DNA from: Marinicrinis sediminis
GTDB lineage: Bacteria; Bacillota; Bacilli; Paenibacillales; KCTC-33676
DNA length: 64,000 nucleotides
Reading direction: 5' to 3'
NCBI RefSeq assembly: GCF_042685085.1
Contig: NZ_JBHUMM010000007.1
Location: 62,001 to 126,000, forward strand
Shown here: positions 61,336 to 64,000 of the stretch, one piece after another
Layout: each line of letters begins with the position of its first letter
Numbering within the stretch: the first letter of the stretch is position 1
Made by a program: the position numbers and the translations under genes
The notes under the pieces: generated by a model
The model's input: only the letters and a program-made list of their open reading frames with translations
Told to the model about the DNA's origin: nothing
The model's database searches: none

Positions 61336-62313
61336 GTGTCCCTTTCACTAGACTATATGGCGGGCATGACTTGGGGATGGACCGGTATAAGAGGAAGCTG
61401 GACCTCTGCATCCGCGCAGCATTCTATGAAAACCATGAAGCAAAATCTGCACGTTTCCTGGACAACGCTTGCATTTGGCGCCCTTCAGGCGCATGCCCAT
61501 GCCACAGAAATTCCATACTGGCAGGCCCCTACCGTAACGGACGAGGAGGTGATCCAGGCCGTGCAGCAGGCCAAAAGTCTGGGACTCAAGGTTTGCCTGA
61601 AGCCCGTGGTCAACTGTGCGGATGGCACCTGGCGGGCCCACATCAATTTCTTTGATATCGACGTGCCTTGCGAGCCTAAATGGTCTGAATGGTTTGCGTC
61701 TTACACTTCCTTTATGCTGCACTATGCACGTCTTGCAGAAGCCACCGGTTGCGACATGCTGTGCATTGGCTGTGAAATGGTGCAGACAGACCGCAGAGAA
61801 GCGGAATGGAGACAGTTGATTCGACAGATTCGCAGCGTATACAAAGGACCTCTCACCTACAACTGCGACAAATATCAGGAAGACCAGGTGAAGTGGTGGG
61901 ATGCGGTAGATGTGATCTCCTCAAGCGGCTATTATCCGATTCATGATTGGGAAGCCCAGCTCGATCGCATTGAAGCGGTCGTACAGAAGCATGAAAAGCC
62001 TTTCCTGTTCATGGAGGCCGGTTGTCCGAGCCGTACGGGCTCCAGCCTGCTCCCTAATGACTGGGAACTGGCAGGAGAGGTGAACCTGCAGGAACAAAAG
62101 GCTTATTATGAAGAAATGTTTCGGCACTGTGAACAGCGGGAATGGGTCGGCGGATTTATGCTGTGGGACTGGCCTGCTGAACTGTATGCCGCAGAAGAGG
62201 CAGCCGCAGACAAAGATTACAACGTCTACGCCAAGCCTGCGGAAGAAATCGTGGCGACTTATTATCAGAGAAAACTGGAAAAGCAAAGTCAATCAAGCGA
62301 GGTGAACTCTTGA
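61336..62313 (+). CDS. GH113 family beta-mannanase-like glycoside hydrolase
   Basis: 325 aa, no signal peptide, so cytoplasmic. The (beta/alpha)8 barrel begins MAGMTWGWTGIRGSW; the acid/base Glu is expected in MLCIGCEMVQ and the nucleophile Glu in FLFMEAGCPSRTG, with DVISSSGYYP between. These match GH113 1,4-beta-mannanases. It starts with GTG at 61336 (TGGAGGCGATAGC upstream). First gene of an operon with an epimerase and a GH130 phosphorylase; it probably trims imported manno-oligosaccharides to mannobiose. Confidence 0.85.
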   Translation: MSLSLDYMAGMTWGWTGIRGSWTSASAQHSMKTMKQNLHVSWTTLAFGALQAHAHATEIPYWQAPTVTDEEVIQAVQQAKSLGLKVCLKPVVNCADGTWRAHINFFDIDVPCEPKWSEWFASYTSFMLHYARLAEATGCDMLCIGCEMVQTDRREAEWRQLIRQIRSVYKGPLTYNCDKYQEDQVKWWDAVDVISSSGYYPIHDWEAQLDRIEAVVQKHEKPFLFMEAGCPSRTGSSLLPNDWELAGEVNLQEQKAYYEEMFRHCEQREWVGGFMLWDWPAELYAAEEAAADKDYNVYAKPAEEIVATYYQRKLEKQSQSSEVNS

Positions 62314-62314
62314 C

Positions 62315-63538
62315 ATGAATGCAGATATGCAAGCATGGAAGCAACAATTCGAGGATGAGCTGCAGCACAACATTTTACGGTTTTGGATGACGCATACGCG
62401 AGACGAAGAACAAGGCGGGTTTTACGGGGAAATCTCCCCGACGATGCAGGTCCAGACAGACGCTGAAAAAGGACTGGTATTAAACGCACGTATATTATGG
62501 ACCTTTTCGTCCGCCTATCGCCTGAATCCTGATCCGGCATATGCCGACATGGCCAACCGGGCCTATGAGGTTCTGACTTCTCAGTTCGTCGATGCAGAAT
62601 TTGGCGGATTGTTCTGGGCGGTGGACCCAATCGGCAGACCTACAGCGGACAAGAAGCAGGTGTATGGACAGGCATTTGTGATCTACGCCCTGGCCGAATA
62701 CAACCGGGCCTTTGGCCACGATCAAGCACGCGAGCAGGCGATTGCGCTCTTCCATCTTATGGAGCGCTACAGCTATGACCGACAGTACAAGGGATATGTG
62801 GAGGCATTGTCCCGAGCGTGGGAGCCGATGGAGGAAGTAAGCCTCAGCGCCAAGGATATGAATGAGAAGAAGTCGATGAACACCCATTTGCATGTGCTGG
62901 AGGCCTATACGAATCTGTATCGGATATGGCCTGCTGACGAGCTGGCAGACAAGCTCACCGAGCTTATTGAAACGACGATCCGCTACATCATCGACACCGA
63001 GACCGGACACTTCCACCTGTTTCTGGATGAGGCATGGACGGTCAAGTCTGATCATATTTCCTACGGACATGACATCGAAGGCAGCTGGCTGCTCGTGGAG
63101 GCTGCTCAAGTGCTGGAAAATCCGGGATTGCTGGAACAGGTGAAGACGGTGGCGCTCAAGATGGCCGAAGCCACGCTGAAGGAAGGGGTGGATCCAGATG
63201 GGGGCCTCCTGAATGAAGCCTCTGCCCGCGACGGGCTGATCGACACGAATAAGGACTGGTGGCCGCAAGCCGAGGCAGTAGTCGGGTTCTTCAATGCGTA
63301 TCAAATGAGTGGGGACCAATCGTATCTGGAGGCTGCCAGAAATTCCTGGTCGTTCATTCAACAGTATCTGATTGACCGGAAGCACGGCGAATGGTACTGG
63401 GGTGTCACCCGAGAAGGACAGCCCGTCCCGGACGCACCAAAGGTCAGTGCCTGGAAATGTCCATACCACAACGGTCGTGCCTGTATCGAAATGATCGAAC
63501 GCATCGATCAACTTATCACAATGGAGGGATCACGATGA
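62315..63538 (+). CDS. AGE-family epimerase, cellobiose 2-epimerase type
   Basis: 407 aa alpha/alpha-barrel enzyme. Conserved blocks include RILWTFSSAYR, KSMNTHLHVLEAYTNLYR, SYGHDIEGSWLL, DTNKDWWPQAEAVVGF and KCPYHNGRACIEM, which carry the active-site His and Arg residues of cellobiose 2-epimerase. It converts the reducing-end residue between gluco and manno forms, for example mannobiose to mannosylglucose. It lies 1 bp after the GH113 stop and ends in an ATGA overlap with the GH130 gene. The Rieske-free, cofactor-free family needs no extra partner. Confidence 0.9.
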   Translation: MNADMQAWKQQFEDELQHNILRFWMTHTRDEEQGGFYGEISPTMQVQTDAEKGLVLNARILWTFSSAYRLNPDPAYADMANRAYEVLTSQFVDAEFGGLFWAVDPIGRPTADKKQVYGQAFVIYALAEYNRAFGHDQAREQAIALFHLMERYSYDRQYKGYVEALSRAWEPMEEVSLSAKDMNEKKSMNTHLHVLEAYTNLYRIWPADELADKLTELIETTIRYIIDTETGHFHLFLDEAWTVKSDHISYGHDIEGSWLLVEAAQVLENPGLLEQVKTVALKMAEATLKEGVDPDGGLLNEASARDGLIDTNKDWWPQAEAVVGFFNAYQMSGDQSYLEAARNSWSFIQQYLIDRKHGEWYWGVTREGQPVPDAPKVSAWKCPYHNGRACIEMIERIDQLITMEGSR

Positions 63539-64000
63539 GCCAATCTGTATTTGAAACGAGATATGAGCAAATCCATGAAAAGTATGAAGCCACCATTCGC
63601 AAGAAGAATGAGAAAGCGCCTTTCGGAAATGGCATCTTTGACCGATACGAGCATCCTGTTTTGACAGCCGAACATGCTCCGGTTATATGGCGATACGACC
63701 TGAACCCGGAAACCAACCCGTATTTCATGGAACGGATGGGCATCAATTGTGTGTTCAATCCGGGGGCGATTGAGTTAAACGGGAAGTTCTATCTGGTAGC
63801 CAGAGTAGAAGGGGATGACCGGAAGTCATTCTTTGCCATCGCCGAAAGTGAGAGCGGGATTGACCGATTCCGATTCTGGGATCAGCCAGTCGTCATGCCC
63901 GAGACAGATGACCCGGACATCAATGTATACGATATGCGTGTTGTCCAGCATGAAGACGGATGGATCTACGGGCTCTTCTGCACAGAACGCAAGGACCCTG
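63535..64000 (+). CDS. GH130 mannosylglucose phosphorylase, 3' truncated by window edge
   Basis: The first 155 codons of a GH130 phosphorylase; the gene runs off the window. The N-terminal five-bladed propeller blocks are visible: RMGINCVFNPGAIELNGKFY, LVARVEGDDRKSFFAIAESE and DPDINVYDMRVVQHEDGW, the last carrying the expected catalytic Asp. This pattern fits 4-O-beta-D-mannosyl-D-glucose phosphorylase, which yields mannose-1-phosphate and glucose. The ATG overlaps the epimerase stop (ATGA, 63535-63538), with GGAGGG upstream. With GH113 and the epimerase it completes a cytoplasmic mannobiose pathway. Confidence 0.92.
   Translation, partial: MSQSVFETRYEQIHEKYEATIRKKNEKAPFGNGIFDRYEHPVLTAEHAPVIWRYDLNPETNPYFMERMGINCVFNPGAIELNGKFYLVARVEGDDRKSFFAIAESESGIDRFRFWDQPVVMPETDDPDINVYDMRVVQHEDGWIYGLFCTERKDP

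Overview
The window reads as chromosome from an endospore-forming Gram-positive, most likely Paenibacillus. It holds a spore-germinant receptor operon, an SleB/CwlJ-type cortex hydrolase, a YesN-type response regulator, strong AGGAGG ribosome-binding sites with frequent GTG/TTG starts, and many starch- and mannan-degrading enzymes. Sampled lines of most regions are about 50-55% GC. No rRNA, tRNA, CRISPR array, transposase or phage gene was seen.

Regions 1-24 kb. The window opens inside a ger operon (gerA 3' part, gerC, a 75-aa D-type subunit, gerB). An M23 peptidase plus bactofilin pair follows, and a second paralogous pair lies at 14.4-15.9 kb. Between the pairs are an ABC-2 exporter divergent from a LiaS/LiaR-like two-component system, a family 2 glycosyltransferase, and a large membrane-anchored type I pullulanase with a clear promoter and a CcpA-type site at its start point. 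Next come an SGNH hydrolase, an FGGY sugar kinase, small CBS and hypothetical proteins, a CitA/DctB-like kinase without a partner, a frameshifted 2'-5' RNA ligase gene, a cortex hydrolase and glutaminase.

Regions 24-42 kb. Aspartase and a DUF4397 protein precede a maltodextrin locus: binding protein, two permeases and a GH13_20 intracellular maltodextrin hydrolase on the minus strand, a LacI-type regulator, and a 1290-aa secreted GH119 alpha-amylase with two FN3-CBM25 units and a CBM20. An AT-rich cassette of seven tightly overlapping genes (32.65-36.88 kb) sits between the binding protein and the regulator. It encodes a 58-residue peptide with eight cysteines, two CxxC thioredoxin-like proteins, a MauE-like membrane protein with a CxCFG motif, an ABC exporter without a leader-peptidase domain, a membrane-anchored protein and a small beta-rich protein. 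I read it as a disulfide-rich secreted peptide (bacteriocin-like) system. It is the most novel item here. A perfect palindrome, GAAACCGGTTTC, lies in front of both the binding-protein gene and the divergent peptide/lacI promoters, which suggests that the peptide cassette is wired to maltodextrin control.

Regions 42-64 kb. These hold uracil-DNA glycosylase, a nitrite assimilation operon (nirB-nirD-FNT transporter), a YhgE/Pip protein with its TetR regulator, a GH13 oligo-1,6-glucosidase-type enzyme, a glycosyltransferase/flippase-like pair and a 6-phosphogluconolactonase-type protein. The window closes with a divergent mannan/mannobiose locus. On the minus strand are an ABC importer, an AraC-type response regulator and a ROK kinase. 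On the plus strand are a GH113 mannanase, a cellobiose 2-epimerase and the start of a GH130 mannosylglucose phosphorylase. Together the plus-strand enzymes would turn manno-oligosaccharides into mannose-1-phosphate and glucose, and the ROK kinase could phosphorylate the glucose.
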